From Dysgonomonas sp. Marseille-P4361 (GTDB lineage Bacteria; Bacteroidota; Bacteroidia; Bacteroidales; Dysgonomonadaceae): a stretch of DNA of 64,000 nt. Below, piece after piece: positions 17,485 to 26,448 of this stretch (position 1 is the first letter of the stretch; every line of letters begins with the position of its first letter). The stretch lies in NCBI RefSeq assembly GCF_900343125.1, contig NZ_OPYL01000004.1, positions 294,541 to 358,540 on the forward strand, given 5' to 3'. Both the position numbers and the translations under genes were made by a program. The notes under the pieces are model-generated. The model was not told the DNA's origin. It searched no databases and saw only the letters and a program-made list of their open reading frames with translations.

Positions 17485-18654
17485 TTATTTCAAATAAGAC
17501 TCTGTCAGTTTCACCCAAAAAGCTGCTCCTACAGGTATTATTTCATCATTAAAATCATAAGCCGGATTATGAGGAGGTGCTATTCCGGGTTCATCCCCTC
17601 CTCCTATCATAAAATAACAGCCATTAGGATTTGCTTCGAGCATAAAAGCAAAATCTTCACTTCCCATAGTTCCTTCTTGCAAAGTATGGACTTTATCTTC
17701 ACCAAACATTTCTACCGCTAGACTTCGAGCATATACCGTAGCTTCTTTTCCATTTATCAATACCGGGCTGGCATTTACATGCTCAACATTTACACTGGCA
17801 TTGAAGCTTTTGGCTTGCATTTCTGCTATTTCCCGGATTCTTTGCAAGACTAACTCTCTCGTCTGATTATCCATGCAGCGAACAGTTAGCTTCATTAACG
17901 CCCGTTCGTTTATGATATTGGGGGCATCTCCAGCTTTAATAGACCCTATTGTTATTACAGCAGGTCTGAGCGGAGACACATTGCGAGAAACGATTGACTG
18001 CAATGCTGTAGCAATATAACAAGCTACAAGAGTTGCATCAATTCCCATTTCGGGCATAGCTCCATGCGCACCTTTCCCAACAACTTCGATATGAATTGTA
18101 TCAGAAGAAGCCATCATTTCACCTTCTTTAAAAATAAAATGTCCGGTTTTAAAACCTGGCATATTATGCAAAGCAAAAATGGCATCACAAGGAAACTTCG
18201 CAAACAGTCCATCGTCGAGCATCACTCGCCCGCCATACAACAATTCCTCTGCGGGTTGAAAAATCAGGTGCAGTGTTCCATCGAAAGCTTTTGTTTCGGA
18301 TAGATATTTTGCTGCGCATAGCAATGTAGCCGTATGCCCATCATGTCCGCAACCATGAAATCTATTTGCCGTTTTGCTACACCATGCTTTCCCCGACTTC
18401 TCTTCCATTGGCAAGGCATCCATATCAGCACGTATTCCCAATACTTTGCTACCATCCCCACTTTTAAGGGTTGCCACAATACCAGTCTTTGCCAATCCCT
18501 TGTAAACATCATACCCCCACTTCTTAAGAAGCTTTGCAACCAATTGACTTGTCTTAACTTCCTCAAATCCAACTTCGGGATTTTCATGCAACTGATGTCT
18601 TAATTCTACGAAATAGTTGACATCCTTTTTTATTTCTTCAAGTAGTTTATCCAT
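17485..18654 (-). CDS. M20-family amidohydrolase (N-acyl amino acid or hippurate type)
   Basis: A 389-residue cytoplasmic zinc hydrolase of peptidase family M20, subfamily D. Visible landmarks are the N-terminal HQLHENPEVGFEE, the Asp-containing GIRADMDALP, the metal-site segment HGCGHDGHTATLL, PAEE with the catalytic Glu pair, MGSEDFAFML and the terminal metal ligand in PPHNPAYDFND. Enzymes of this group cut N-acyl amino acids (hippurate, N-acetyl-diaminopimelate or indole-acetyl conjugates); the exact substrate cannot be read from the sequence. It is a single-gene unit. Confidence 0.88.
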   Translation of the reverse strand: MDKLLEEIKKDVNYFVELRHQLHENPEVGFEEVKTSQLVAKLLKKWGYDVYKGLAKTGIVATLKSGDGSKVLGIRADMDALPMEEKSGKAWCSKTANRFHGCGHDGHTATLLCAAKYLSETKAFDGTLHLIFQPAEELLYGGRVMLDDGLFAKFPCDAIFALHNMPGFKTGHFIFKEGEMMASSDTIHIEVVGKGAHGAMPEMGIDATLVACYIATALQSIVSRNVSPLRPAVITIGSIKAGDAPNIINERALMKLTVRCMDNQTRELVLQRIREIAEMQAKSFNASVNVEHVNASPVLINGKEATVYARSLAVEMFGEDKVHTLQEGTMGSEDFAFMLEANPNGCYFMIGGGDEPGIAPPHNPAYDFNDEIIPVGAAFWVKLTESYLK

Positions 18655-18815
18655 ATTTTTTTCTTTACAATTTACGAAAGAGATAGAGAATCTATCTTAT
18701 TTTTTAACAATAATTATACGATATTAAAACAGAAAAGATTCATTCTTTCTTATATAGTTAGAACAATCTAACTAGTTTTATTTTCAATGAGTAATATCTC
18801 CGTAAAAAATATGAG

Positions 18816-18823
18816 TACCTTTG
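18816..18823 (+). promoter_or_regulatory. Candidate -7 element of the phosphoethanolamine transferase gene
   Basis: TACCTTTG fits TAnnTTTG and lies 34 bp upstream of the ATG at 18858; there is no clear -33 TTTG. Confidence 0.4.
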
Positions 18824-18857
18824 CCCCATATTTATAGATACATATAAGAACTTACAA

Positions 18858-20480
18858 ATGGACACATTAAAAAAGGCATTATCGTCAGCTAAGAAATATA
18901 TTTTCATCATCCTTACATTCATTTTCTTTTATGTCGCCTTATTTTTCAAGGACGCAAATCTACTCTCAGTATTTGTCCTTTTGAATGTTCTTTCTGTTTT
19001 TCTGATATTAAATATTCTCTCTAAACTGAAGTATTCCTTTGCACTATTCCTTTTACTTACAATAGCTTGTACTATTGATACTTTCTTCGCATTTTACTAC
19101 AGAGACAACATTCTATTTGGCATACTAGCTTCTATACTGGAAACAAACCCCACTGAAGCTACAGGCATGTCAAAAGCTTTATTTTCAGTCTGGTTAATTA
19201 TTTTCATAGTAAATTTCACTTTGTTATTCTTCTCAAAAAAGGAACTGAAAGAAGTAAATCTCGGCATAAAACGATCATTATTACTACTCGCTGCATATTT
19301 CATTATTCTCGTATCTAGTTTTCTTTTTTCTATATACTCAGACATGAAACTTTATTCTGAGTTTGACCAAAATAAGTTTGCACCTACCAGCCAATTAGCA
19401 AAAGAACGATGCCCTATTATCTATTATGTTTTACCCGATCTTGGTTCGTACTACATAGAAAAAATGGGATATAAACAGTATGAAGAGACCACAAGGACTT
19501 TACCTAATGGAGTAACAGAAGACAACAAGAAACCACGACTAGAAAAAGCATATATAATTATTGGGGAAAGCTCTTCTTCAACGTATTTTTCGTTATATGG
19601 TTATCATCAAAAGACAACCCCTTTCTTAGACAGTCTGAAGCTGCATAATAGCGAAAACTTTATTTACTACAATTCCCTTAGTCCGGCTGCCCTGACAAGA
19701 GAAGCCATTCGTCTAACGCTGACCTATGCGTCACCTCTACAATTGGACGATTTTTATAAATACAAGAATATTATCGAGCTTACAAAAGACAAGGATTATG
19801 AAACATTCTGGATATCGAATCAATACAAGGGTGGTTCATATGACACTTATATAGCCATGATTGCATCCCAAGCAGATTACTCGCGCTTCGAAATAGATCC
19901 TACAGAAGATTTTGTTCTACTAGATGCGATGGAACCACTAATAGAAGAAGATAAAAAACAAGTATTTTTCCTTCATACGATGAGCAGCCATATGCCTTAT
20001 TGGCTAGGCGGCGACAGCATCGACGTCGAACGATTCCCAGGCAAAGATCAGGAAACTCAATATATACAAACCATACATCATGTAGACAGATTACTAAAAA
20101 GGACATCTGACATTGTTATGAACGACTCTGTACCTGCTGCTCTTTTCTACTATTCAGATCACGGAGAGGTTATAGGAAAAGGACATGGTTTTGTAAACAA
20201 TATAACAGCAGATGAGACCCTCAGTCAGTTCTCTGTCCCATTGATCTGTATCATGAATGATGCTGCAAAAGAAATTGTGGCAAAAGAGATATTCGAAAAA
20301 TATTACGATCCTGAAATGCAAAGCATAAGTGCTCAGAATCTGATCAACATCATATCTGAAACTATAGGCTACAGCGTCAATGACGATTTTGTGGAACAGT
20401 CAATAGAAAACGGACGCTACATATATCATGTAGACACAAAGTGCTATTACTACAAAGACATGTTGAAAGGAGATAAATAA
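18858..20480 (+). CDS. Phosphoethanolamine transferase, EptA/CptA type
   Basis: A 540-residue inner-membrane enzyme of the sulfatase superfamily that moves phosphoethanolamine from lipid to an acceptor such as lipid A or core sugars. Five transmembrane segments lie at about 13-30, 34-54, 60-80, 108-126 and 139-160. The periplasmic catalytic domain starts near 185. The metal and nucleophile motif is GESSSSTYFSLYGY (Glu237, Ser238), followed by KTTPFLD. Zinc ligands are in YYSDHGE and KGHGF. A Ser takes the place of the Thr nucleophile of EptA, as in some CptA-like enzymes. The acceptor is not known, so a role in polymyxin resistance is possible but unproven. Confidence 0.87.
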   Translation: MDTLKKALSSAKKYIFIILTFIFFYVALFFKDANLLSVFVLLNVLSVFLILNILSKLKYSFALFLLLTIACTIDTFFAFYYRDNILFGILASILETNPTEATGMSKALFSVWLIIFIVNFTLLFFSKKELKEVNLGIKRSLLLLAAYFIILVSSFLFSIYSDMKLYSEFDQNKFAPTSQLAKERCPIIYYVLPDLGSYYIEKMGYKQYEETTRTLPNGVTEDNKKPRLEKAYIIIGESSSSTYFSLYGYHQKTTPFLDSLKLHNSENFIYYNSLSPAALTREAIRLTLTYASPLQLDDFYKYKNIIELTKDKDYETFWISNQYKGGSYDTYIAMIASQADYSRFEIDPTEDFVLLDAMEPLIEEDKKQVFFLHTMSSHMPYWLGGDSIDVERFPGKDQETQYIQTIHHVDRLLKRTSDIVMNDSVPAALFYYSDHGEVIGKGHGFVNNITADETLSQFSVPLICIMNDAAKEIVAKEIFEKYYDPEMQSISAQNLINIISETIGYSVNDDFVEQSIENGRYIYHVDTKCYYYKDMLKGDK

Positions 20481-20621
20481 AAGTTACTGCTTCAGTCACA
20501 TCCTCTTTATTCTGCACCTCAATTTGCAAACCATAGATTACAAAATAGAGGAAAGGCATACCCGTTCTTTATTTTTTATATTTTAGATATCTATTAGTTA
20601 AAAATCTCTGACTTAATTTTG

Positions 20622-20629
20622 TATATTTG
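20622..20629 (+). promoter_or_regulatory. Candidate -7 element of pgk
   Basis: TATATTTG fits the TAnnTTTG consensus and is 84 bp upstream of the pgk ATG, giving a leader of roughly 75 nt. No -33 box stands out. Confidence 0.4.
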
Positions 20630-20713
20630 TATCGCTTCTTTCCACAGAAGCCCTATACAAATAATATACTGATAATCAACAATAATAAATTATATATTTA
20701 ATTAGAAACAATC

Positions 20714-21976
20714 ATGATTACAATTGACAAATTCAATTTTTCAGGAAAAAAAGTTTTCGTCAGAGTAGACTTCAACGTTCCGCTTGATGCTCAGTTCAAC
20801 ATCACTGACGACACACGTATCCGTGCTGCAATGCCGACATTGAAGAAAATCATTACTGACGGTGGTAGCCCGATCATAGCATCTCACCTAGGACGTCCTA
20901 AAGGAGTAGAAGAAAAATATTCATTAAAACATATCCTTGCTCATGTATCTAAACTTCTAGGAGTAGATGTACAATTTGCAAGCGACTGTGTTGGCGAAGA
21001 AGCAGGTATCAAAGCTGCTGCTCTTCAACCAGGAGAAGCTCTATTATTAGAAAACCTTCGCTACTATGCTGAAGAAGAAGGCAAACCTCGTGGTCTTGCA
21101 GAAGATGCAACAGACGAAGACAAAGCTGCTGCTAAAAAAGCTATAAAAGAAAGCCAAAAAGAATTTACAAAAACTCTGGCTTCTTATGCTGATGTATATG
21201 TAAACGACGCTTTCGGTACTGCTCACCGCGCACATGCTTCTACTGCTCTTATAGCTGACTACTTCGATGCTGAGCACAAAATGTTCGGTTACTTGATGCA
21301 AAGAGAAATCGACGCTGTAGAAAAAGTGATGAAAGATACAGCTCGTCCGTTCACTGCTATTATCGGTGGTGCAAAAGTATCGTCAAAAATCGATATCATC
21401 GAAAACTTACTTGACAAAGTAAACAACCTTGTTATCGGTGGAGGTATGGCATTTACATTCATCAAGGCTGCAGGTGGTCAAATAGGTAACTCACTTGTAG
21501 AAGATGACAAACTAGAGCTTGCAAACGAAATTGTAGCGAAAGCAAAAGCTAACGGTGTGAACATCGTTATCGCAAGCGATGCTAAAATTGCAGATGCATT
21601 CAGTAATGATGCTAATGCTAAATTTGTAGATGCAGACCAAATCCCTTCAGGATGGATGGGTCTTGACGTAGGTCCTAAAGGAGAGAAAGAGATTGCTGAT
21701 GTACTAATGGCTTCTAAAACTATCCTTTGGAATGGTCCTGTTGGCGTATTCGAATTCGACAACTTCGCTAACGGCACAAAAGTAACTGCTGAAGCTGTTG
21801 CTGCTACTACTAAAGCCGGTGCATTCTCTCTTGTAGGTGGTGGCGACTCTGTTGCTGCTGTTAACAAGTTTGGTTTAGCTGATCAGGTATCTTATGTTTC
21901 TACTGGTGGTGGAGCATTACTTGAATTCATCGAAGGAAAAGTTCTTCCAGGAATCAAAGCAATCAGAGGATATTAA
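20714..21976 (+). CDS. pgk: Phosphoglycerate kinase
   Basis: A 420-residue glycolytic enzyme that converts 1,3-bisphosphoglycerate and ADP to 3-phosphoglycerate and ATP. Landmarks: VRVDFNVPL (residues 17-25), [41 protein letters not shown], and the C-terminal [12 protein letters not shown]. It carries an insertion of about 28 mostly charged residues (123-151, [20 protein letters not shown] and on) between the ENLR and VNDAFG motifs. I recall this insertion from other Bacteroidales enzymes. Codon use is visibly tidier than in its neighbours, as expected for a highly expressed gene. Confidence 0.97.
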   Translation: MITIDKFNFSGKKVFVRVDFNVPLDAQFNITDDTRIRAAMPTLKKIITDGGSPIIASHLGRPKGVEEKYSLKHILAHVSKLLGVDVQFASDCVGEEAGIKAAALQPGEALLLENLRYYAEEEGKPRGLAEDATDEDKAAAKKAIKESQKEFTKTLASYADVYVNDAFGTAHRAHASTALIADYFDAEHKMFGYLMQREIDAVEKVMKDTARPFTAIIGGAKVSSKIDIIENLLDKVNNLVIGGGMAFTFIKAAGGQIGNSLVEDDKLELANEIVAKAKANGVNIVIASDAKIADAFSNDANAKFVDADQIPSGWMGLDVGPKGEKEIADVLMASKTILWNGPVGVFEFDNFANGTKVTAEAVAATTKAGAFSLVGGGDSVAAVNKFGLADQVSYVSTGGGALLEFIEGKVLPGIKAIRGY

Positions 21977-21997
21977 TATAAATATTCCCTAAATAAG

Positions 21998-22027
21998 AAA
22001 AGCCTGCATAATTATATGCAGGCTTTT
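21998..22027 (+). terminator. Rho-independent terminator of pgk
   Basis: Stem AAAAGCCTGCATA (21998-22010) and TATGCAGGCTTTT (22015-22027), loop ATTA, with a T-run. The stem is nearly the same as that at 2660-2686. Confidence 0.92.
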
Positions 22028-22141
22028 TTATTATCAAACAATTTAGCAGATATAGCATATCAAAATGGTACACTAATAAACAGGACACCAAATATGAACT
22101 AACCTTTTGACAACAAAGTAAATTAAACTTTTACACACATA

Positions 22142-22171
22142 AAAAGAGCTCAGTTTCCGCTGAGCTCTTTT
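22142..22171 (-). terminator. Terminator of the orphan secreted protein gene
   Basis: A 12-bp perfect stem AAAAGAGCTCAG (22142-22153) and CTGAGCTCTTTT (22160-22171) with a 6-nt loop. It lies 25 bp downstream of the stop at 22197 (minus strand) and has T on both sides, so it could also stop read-through from pgk. Confidence 0.85.
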
Positions 22172-22196
22172 CTTTATTCTATTAGTTTATAAAGTT

Positions 22197-22718
22197 TTAT
22201 CTACCTAGATTCTCAATATGCACAGAATCTAATACTGTTGCCATCTCTTCTCCTCTATGCAAATATGTCCATACAGGGTTTTTAGCTATTGGCTTTACGG
22301 TATTGTCTGCTTTATAGAATGTTTTTTCCGGTACAGATTCATCCAAACTAAAAATCTTGCTAAATTCAGGAAAGTCTTCTCCTTTTGTTGCAACAACAAA
22401 CAATCTACCATTTACAGTGAAGTAACCTCGAGGAGTTTCGTCCGGCACAAACATATTACTCCAAGAGTTATCAATAGCCGTAACAACAAACTTCAGCTCA
22501 TCTTTATCTTTAAAAAATGCCACCTTCACCGCCGGCCATAGGTATCCCTTCTTCTTACGAAGGATCATACTGTGAATGTCAAAAGCAACAAACTCTACAG
22601 TAGTATCATTTAAGTCTAAATATGACAAAACAACTTTATCATCTCCTTCAGGAGGTGTACAAAAAACAGGAAGAGACACTGCTAAAAGTAAGAAAATAGC
22701 TAATATTTTTGTTTTCAT
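22197..22718 (-). CDS. Secreted protein of unknown function
   Basis: A 173-residue protein with a signal peptide (MKTKILAIFLLLAVSLPVFC). The reading frame is open further upstream to 22844, but I take the ATG at 22718 because it begins the signal peptide and because a TATTTTTG (-7 type) element lies at 22746-22753, inside the longer version. The mature part is beta-rich (VVLSYLDLNDTTVEFVAFDI, YLWPAVKVAFF, RGYFTVNGRLFVVAT) with no motif I recognise. The Cys at the end of the signal could be a lipoprotein anchor, but the preceding residues (PVF) are a poor lipobox. It is convergent with pgk. Confidence 0.7.
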   Translation of the reverse strand: MKTKILAIFLLLAVSLPVFCTPPEGDDKVVLSYLDLNDTTVEFVAFDIHSMILRKKKGYLWPAVKVAFFKDKDELKFVVTAIDNSWSNMFVPDETPRGYFTVNGRLFVVATKGEDFPEFSKIFSLDESVPEKTFYKADNTVKPIAKNPVWTYLHRGEEMATVLDSVHIENLGR

Positions 22719-22939
22719 TTTTTGGATGTAATTTTTATTCTTGCACAAAAATATAAAACTTTTCGACAAAAACGCCCCTATAACTATTTTATAACAAAAT
22801 AAATAGAGCAACAGACAAAAGCTTTCCATATAGCTAAAGTACACTTTTCTAGAATTATTCGCCCTATATAAAAATCAATATAAGAATATCATAAAAGATA
22901 GTTAATGCTCTACATATCAAAAAAACTAACGAACATAGG

Positions 22940-22971
22940 TTTGAGTATAATCGTTATTTTATTTACTTTTG
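22940..22971 (+). promoter_or_regulatory. Two-box Bacteroidota promoter of the D-lactate dehydrogenase gene
   Basis: TTTG at 22940-22943, a 20-bp spacer, then TACTTTTG (TAnnTTTG) at 22964-22971. The distance to the ATG at 23013 is 41 bp. The match rules out translation from the upstream in-frame start at 22905. Confidence 0.7.
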
Positions 22972-23012
22972 TGATTGGTATAAAGGTTTATTGTAAATTT
23001 AAGTTTGGAACA

Positions 23013-24020
23013 ATGGCATACAGAATAGCAGTATTTGACGCCAAGCCATATGACATAGCTACTTTTGATAAAACGAATGAGAGTTATGGTTTTGAGCTAG
23101 TGTATCATAAGGAACACCTAGACAAGAACAATGTGCTTTTGGCTAGTAACTCAGATGCTGTTTGTATTTTCGTAAATGCAAAAGTAGATTCTGATGTTAT
23201 AGAAAAGCTACATTCATACGGAGTTAAACTGATCGCATTACGTTGTGCAGGCTTTAACAATGTAGATATTGCTGCGGCGACAAAGGCTGGAATTAAAGTT
23301 GTCAGAGTTCCTGATTACTCTCCTCATGCTATTGCCGAACACACCCTAGCTCTTATGTTATGCCTTAACAGAAAGATCCATCGAGCTTTTCTTCGTACAC
23401 GCGACAGCAACTTTTCGCTGATAGGCTTTCAAGGATTTGACATGTATGGCAAAACTATTGGTGTAATAGGCACAGGAAAGATAGGTAAAATTGCGACCGG
23501 TCTTTTTCTTGGCTTAGGCATGAATGTCATCGCATACGATTTATACCCGGATACTAAATGGGCTGAAGCAACAGGAGTAAAATATGCTTCGCTAGATGAA
23601 CTTTATGCAAAATCCGACATCATTACATTACACTGCCCGTTGACTAAAGAAACAGAATATATCATCAGCGACCAATCAATCAGCAAAATGAAAGATGGCG
23701 TCATGATTATCAATACAGGTAGAGGAAAACTAATCCACACAAAACATCTGATAGAAGGACTTCTAAGCGGGAAAGTAGGTTATGCCGGACTAGATGTATA
23801 TGAAGAAGAGGGTGCGTACTTCTACGAAGATCATTCAGACAGTATAATGACCGACGATGTTTTAGCTCGTCTTTTGTCTTTCAACAATGTTATTGTAACT
23901 TCGCACCAAGCTTTTTTCACTCAGGAGGCAATGTCCAATATTGCCCATACGACAATGGATAACATCAAAGATTTTTTTGAGGGGAAAGAGCTAAAAAATG
24001 AGGTAATATCCAAAGCTTAA
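23013..24020 (+). CDS. ldhA: D-lactate dehydrogenase (2-hydroxyacid dehydrogenase)
   Basis: A 335-residue NAD-dependent enzyme that reduces pyruvate to D-lactate. The start at 23013 (MAYRIAVFDAKPYD) is preferred because this is the usual N-terminus of the LdhA branch and because a two-box promoter lies just upstream, within the longer open frame. Catalytic residues of the family are visible: Arg78 in LRCAGFNNVD, the nucleotide fold VIGTGKIG (residues 151-158), the Glu in 'DVYEEEG' and the His in SHQAFFT. The LdhA-type dimer contact HTLALMLCLNRKIHRA is present. It suggests D-lactate formation in fermentation. Confidence 0.9.
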   Translation: MAYRIAVFDAKPYDIATFDKTNESYGFELVYHKEHLDKNNVLLASNSDAVCIFVNAKVDSDVIEKLHSYGVKLIALRCAGFNNVDIAAATKAGIKVVRVPDYSPHAIAEHTLALMLCLNRKIHRAFLRTRDSNFSLIGFQGFDMYGKTIGVIGTGKIGKIATGLFLGLGMNVIAYDLYPDTKWAEATGVKYASLDELYAKSDIITLHCPLTKETEYIISDQSISKMKDGVMIINTGRGKLIHTKHLIEGLLSGKVGYAGLDVYEEEGAYFYEDHSDSIMTDDVLARLLSFNNVIVTSHQAFFTQEAMSNIAHTTMDNIKDFFEGKELKNEVISKA

Positions 24021-24039
24021 TATAACAAGAGGCTACCGA

Positions 24040-25197
24040 ATGAAAAGATTTATTATTTTTCTTATTTGTCTATTTACCCTTTGCGGATTTACATTCGCAA
24101 ACGAGCCTAAATTCGTTGTGGTCATCGACGCTGGTCATGGCGGACGCGATGGAGGCGCCGTCAGAGGCAACTATAAAGAAAAAGACATAAATCTGGGTGT
24201 AGCTAAAGTTCTTGGAGAACTAATCGAAAAAAATCACAAAGACGTAAAAGTTATTTACACCCGAAAAAGTGATGTATTTGTAGACCTGAACAAAAGAGCA
24301 GCAATAGCAAACAAAGCCAAAGCAAATCTATTTATATCTATACACACCAACTCTACTGCAGCTAAGTCAACCAATGTTTCAGGAGCCGACACCTATATAT
24401 TAGGACTTGCCCGTAGTGCAGAAAACTTAGAGGTTGCAAAAAGAGAAAACTCGGTTATCTTGCTCGAAGATGACTACTCTAAAAAATACCAAGGATTTGA
24501 CCCTAACTCACCCGAATCATATATTATATTCGAATTCATGACTAATAAATATATGGAGCAGAGTTTAAATTTTGCAGGACTTATTCAAAAAGGGTTTAAA
24601 AATCATGCTAAACGTGTAGACAGAGGAGTCCGTCAAGCAGGGTTTCTTGTGCTCAGACAAACCAGTATGCCTAGCGTACTTATCGAACTGGGCTTTATCA
24701 ACAATCCTACCGAAGCTAAATTTTTAAGCACCAAATCTGGACAACAAAAAATGGGTTCGGCAATCTATACTGGTTTTAGAAATTACAAACGCGAATTTGA
24801 CAAACGACAAGGAAAGACAAATTATGCACAAAACACGCAAGTTGACGATTTTGACTTTAATATAACCGAAGAAGAAATAGAAGAAGAAATTATAGTATCA
24901 ACTACTCCTGCAATAAAAGAAAAAAAAGAAGATATAGTAACATCGAAAAAAACAGTTGATAAGGACAAAACAGAATACAGAGTTCAGTTTTTAGTTTCAG
25001 ACAAAGTGCTTCCTAAAAACTCGTCTCAATTCAAAGGTCTATCTCCTGTCAGCTATTATAAAGAAGGGAAAACTTACAAATACACATACGGTTCTACAAC
25101 AGACATCAACGAAAGTCTTAGATTACAAAAACAAGTAAGGAAGAAGTTTAAAGATGCCTTCGTTTTAAAATTCAAAAATGGAGAACGCATAAAATAA
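24040..25197 (+). CDS. N-acetylmuramoyl-L-alanine amidase (Amidase_3)
   Basis: A 385-residue periplasmic zinc amidase that frees stem peptides from peptidoglycan, as needed for cell separation. Signal peptide at residues 1-20. The Amidase_3 domain spans about 24-247, with zinc ligands His33 (DAGHGG), Glu47 (KEKDINL) and His102 (SIHTNS) and the catalytic Glu216 (LIELGFINN). An acidic linker (about 270-285) leads to a C-terminal domain (315-385) that looks like a SPOR domain, which would bind denuded glycan strands at the septum. It is 19 bp after ldhA and 32 bp before the MCE gene. Confidence 0.9.
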   Translation: MKRFIIFLICLFTLCGFTFANEPKFVVVIDAGHGGRDGGAVRGNYKEKDINLGVAKVLGELIEKNHKDVKVIYTRKSDVFVDLNKRAAIANKAKANLFISIHTNSTAAKSTNVSGADTYILGLARSAENLEVAKRENSVILLEDDYSKKYQGFDPNSPESYIIFEFMTNKYMEQSLNFAGLIQKGFKNHAKRVDRGVRQAGFLVLRQTSMPSVLIELGFINNPTEAKFLSTKSGQQKMGSAIYTGFRNYKREFDKRQGKTNYAQNTQVDDFDFNITEEEIEEEIIVSTTPAIKEKKEDIVTSKKTVDKDKTEYRVQFLVSDKVLPKNSSQFKGLSPVSYYKEGKTYKYTYGSTTDINESLRLQKQVRKKFKDAFVLKFKNGERIK

Positions 25198-25229
25198 ATT
25201 TCTTCAATTAAAAAATAAACGATATAATC

Positions 25230-26117
25230 ATGAGTAAAATTTCGAAAGAAGTAAAAATTGGTATAGCATTCATCCTTGCTATGTTCATCCTATATTATGG
25301 CATAAGCTTTCTCAAAGGATTTAATTTATTTAAATCTTCCAACCTATACATGGTCGTCTTTGATGATGTGAGCGGATTAACACAGTCAAGCCCTGTTACT
25401 CTCAACGGGTTTCAAGTAGGTTTAGTTTCTTCTATGCAACTTGACCCTAACAATCAGAATCAGGTTATAGCTTATGTCAACATGGACAAAGGAGTAAAAC
25501 TTCCTAAAGGCAGCAAGGTGTCGCTAGATGTCTCAATGTTAGGATCAGCAGCTATTCTTCTAGAAACAAATCCTTATACAAAAGAATATTACACTACTTC
25601 GGACACGATCAAAGGAATACGCAAGAAAGGAATGCTTGATGCAGCAGACAACATCGTTCCTAAATTTGAAGTTTTATTACCCAAGATTGATTCAATTTTA
25701 ACCGGACTACAAACATTAACAAACAGTCCTGCATTAAGCCAATCGCTAACAGACATCAACCAAATCACAGGAGACTTGGCTAAATCCACAAAGCAGCTGA
25801 ATCAAATGATGCAGGGATTAAACAAAGATCTACCTGTAATATCTAGCAACCTTAATAAAATGTCTGGTGATTTATCCGGTGTATCAAATAAAATCAACCA
25901 AATGGATATTGCTGCCACATTCCAATCCATTGATTCAACAATTAAGAACTTAGAATCTTTATCTAACAAAATAAATGCTAAAGACAATTCTATAGGTTTA
26001 TTATTAAATGATCGTCACCTTTATGACAGTATAAATAACACTATAGGAAATGCCTCTTCTTTGCTTAAAGACATCAAAGAAAATCCTTCACGTTATATTA
26101 ACGTAAAAGTCTTCTAA
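25230..26117 (+). CDS. MCE (MlaD-type) lipid-transport protein
   Basis: A 295-residue protein anchored to the inner membrane by one N-terminal segment (residues about 9-25), followed by a single MCE domain (about 38-115, YMVVFDDVSGLTQSSPVTLN) and a long helical, Asn/Ser-rich tail. This is the layout of MlaD-like proteins that form hexameric rings for phospholipid traffic between membranes. No MlaE/MlaF permease or ATPase genes are adjacent here. It probably shares a transcript with the amidase, a pairing I recall from other Bacteroidales. Confidence 0.85.
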   Translation: MSKISKEVKIGIAFILAMFILYYGISFLKGFNLFKSSNLYMVVFDDVSGLTQSSPVTLNGFQVGLVSSMQLDPNNQNQVIAYVNMDKGVKLPKGSKVSLDVSMLGSAAILLETNPYTKEYYTTSDTIKGIRKKGMLDAADNIVPKFEVLLPKIDSILTGLQTLTNSPALSQSLTDINQITGDLAKSTKQLNQMMQGLNKDLPVISSNLNKMSGDLSGVSNKINQMDIAATFQSIDSTIKNLESLSNKINAKDNSIGLLLNDRHLYDSINNTIGNASSLLKDIKENPSRYINVKVF

Positions 26118-26448
26118 AAATCAGGTTATTTAGATTTATTCTAAATAATATAAAAATAATACATTATACGTAAGAGGGTATCAGAGATACCCTTTATGCT
26201 GTTTTAAACAATTAAACAGCAAGAATCAGACCCCAATAAAACACCAACAAGAGACTCATAAACAACCATTTACAAGAGAAGCAGACATGTAAACACAAAA
26301 AAAACGCCTAAGTGATTGAATCTAAATCAGATATTGATCAAACGAAAAAAACAAATATAAACACCCTTTTTTATTCTAAATATTTTTCAGAAATTTACAT
26401 TGTTAATGAGGCAATATAAACGCCTAAAATTCCTAATTAAATTTACAA
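26118..26448. other. Intergenic region before dnaA with two hairpins
   Basis: No gene is seen in these 331 bp. Two inverted repeats sit side by side: AGGGTATC/GATACCCT (26175-26182 and 26186-26193, loop AGA) and GCTGTTT/AAACAGC (26198-26204 and 26214-26220). The first is followed by only a short T stretch and could end the MCE transcript. Further on, AAACGCCTAA occurs twice (26302-26311 and 26418-26427). I saw no TTATCCACA-type DnaA box and no full two-box promoter. Confidence 0.55.

Noticed and set aside
22905..23012. Extended N-terminus of the D-lactate dehydrogenase frame with a hydrophobic, membrane-like segment.
   Set aside because: A full two-box promoter lies inside this stretch and the conserved protein starts at 23013.
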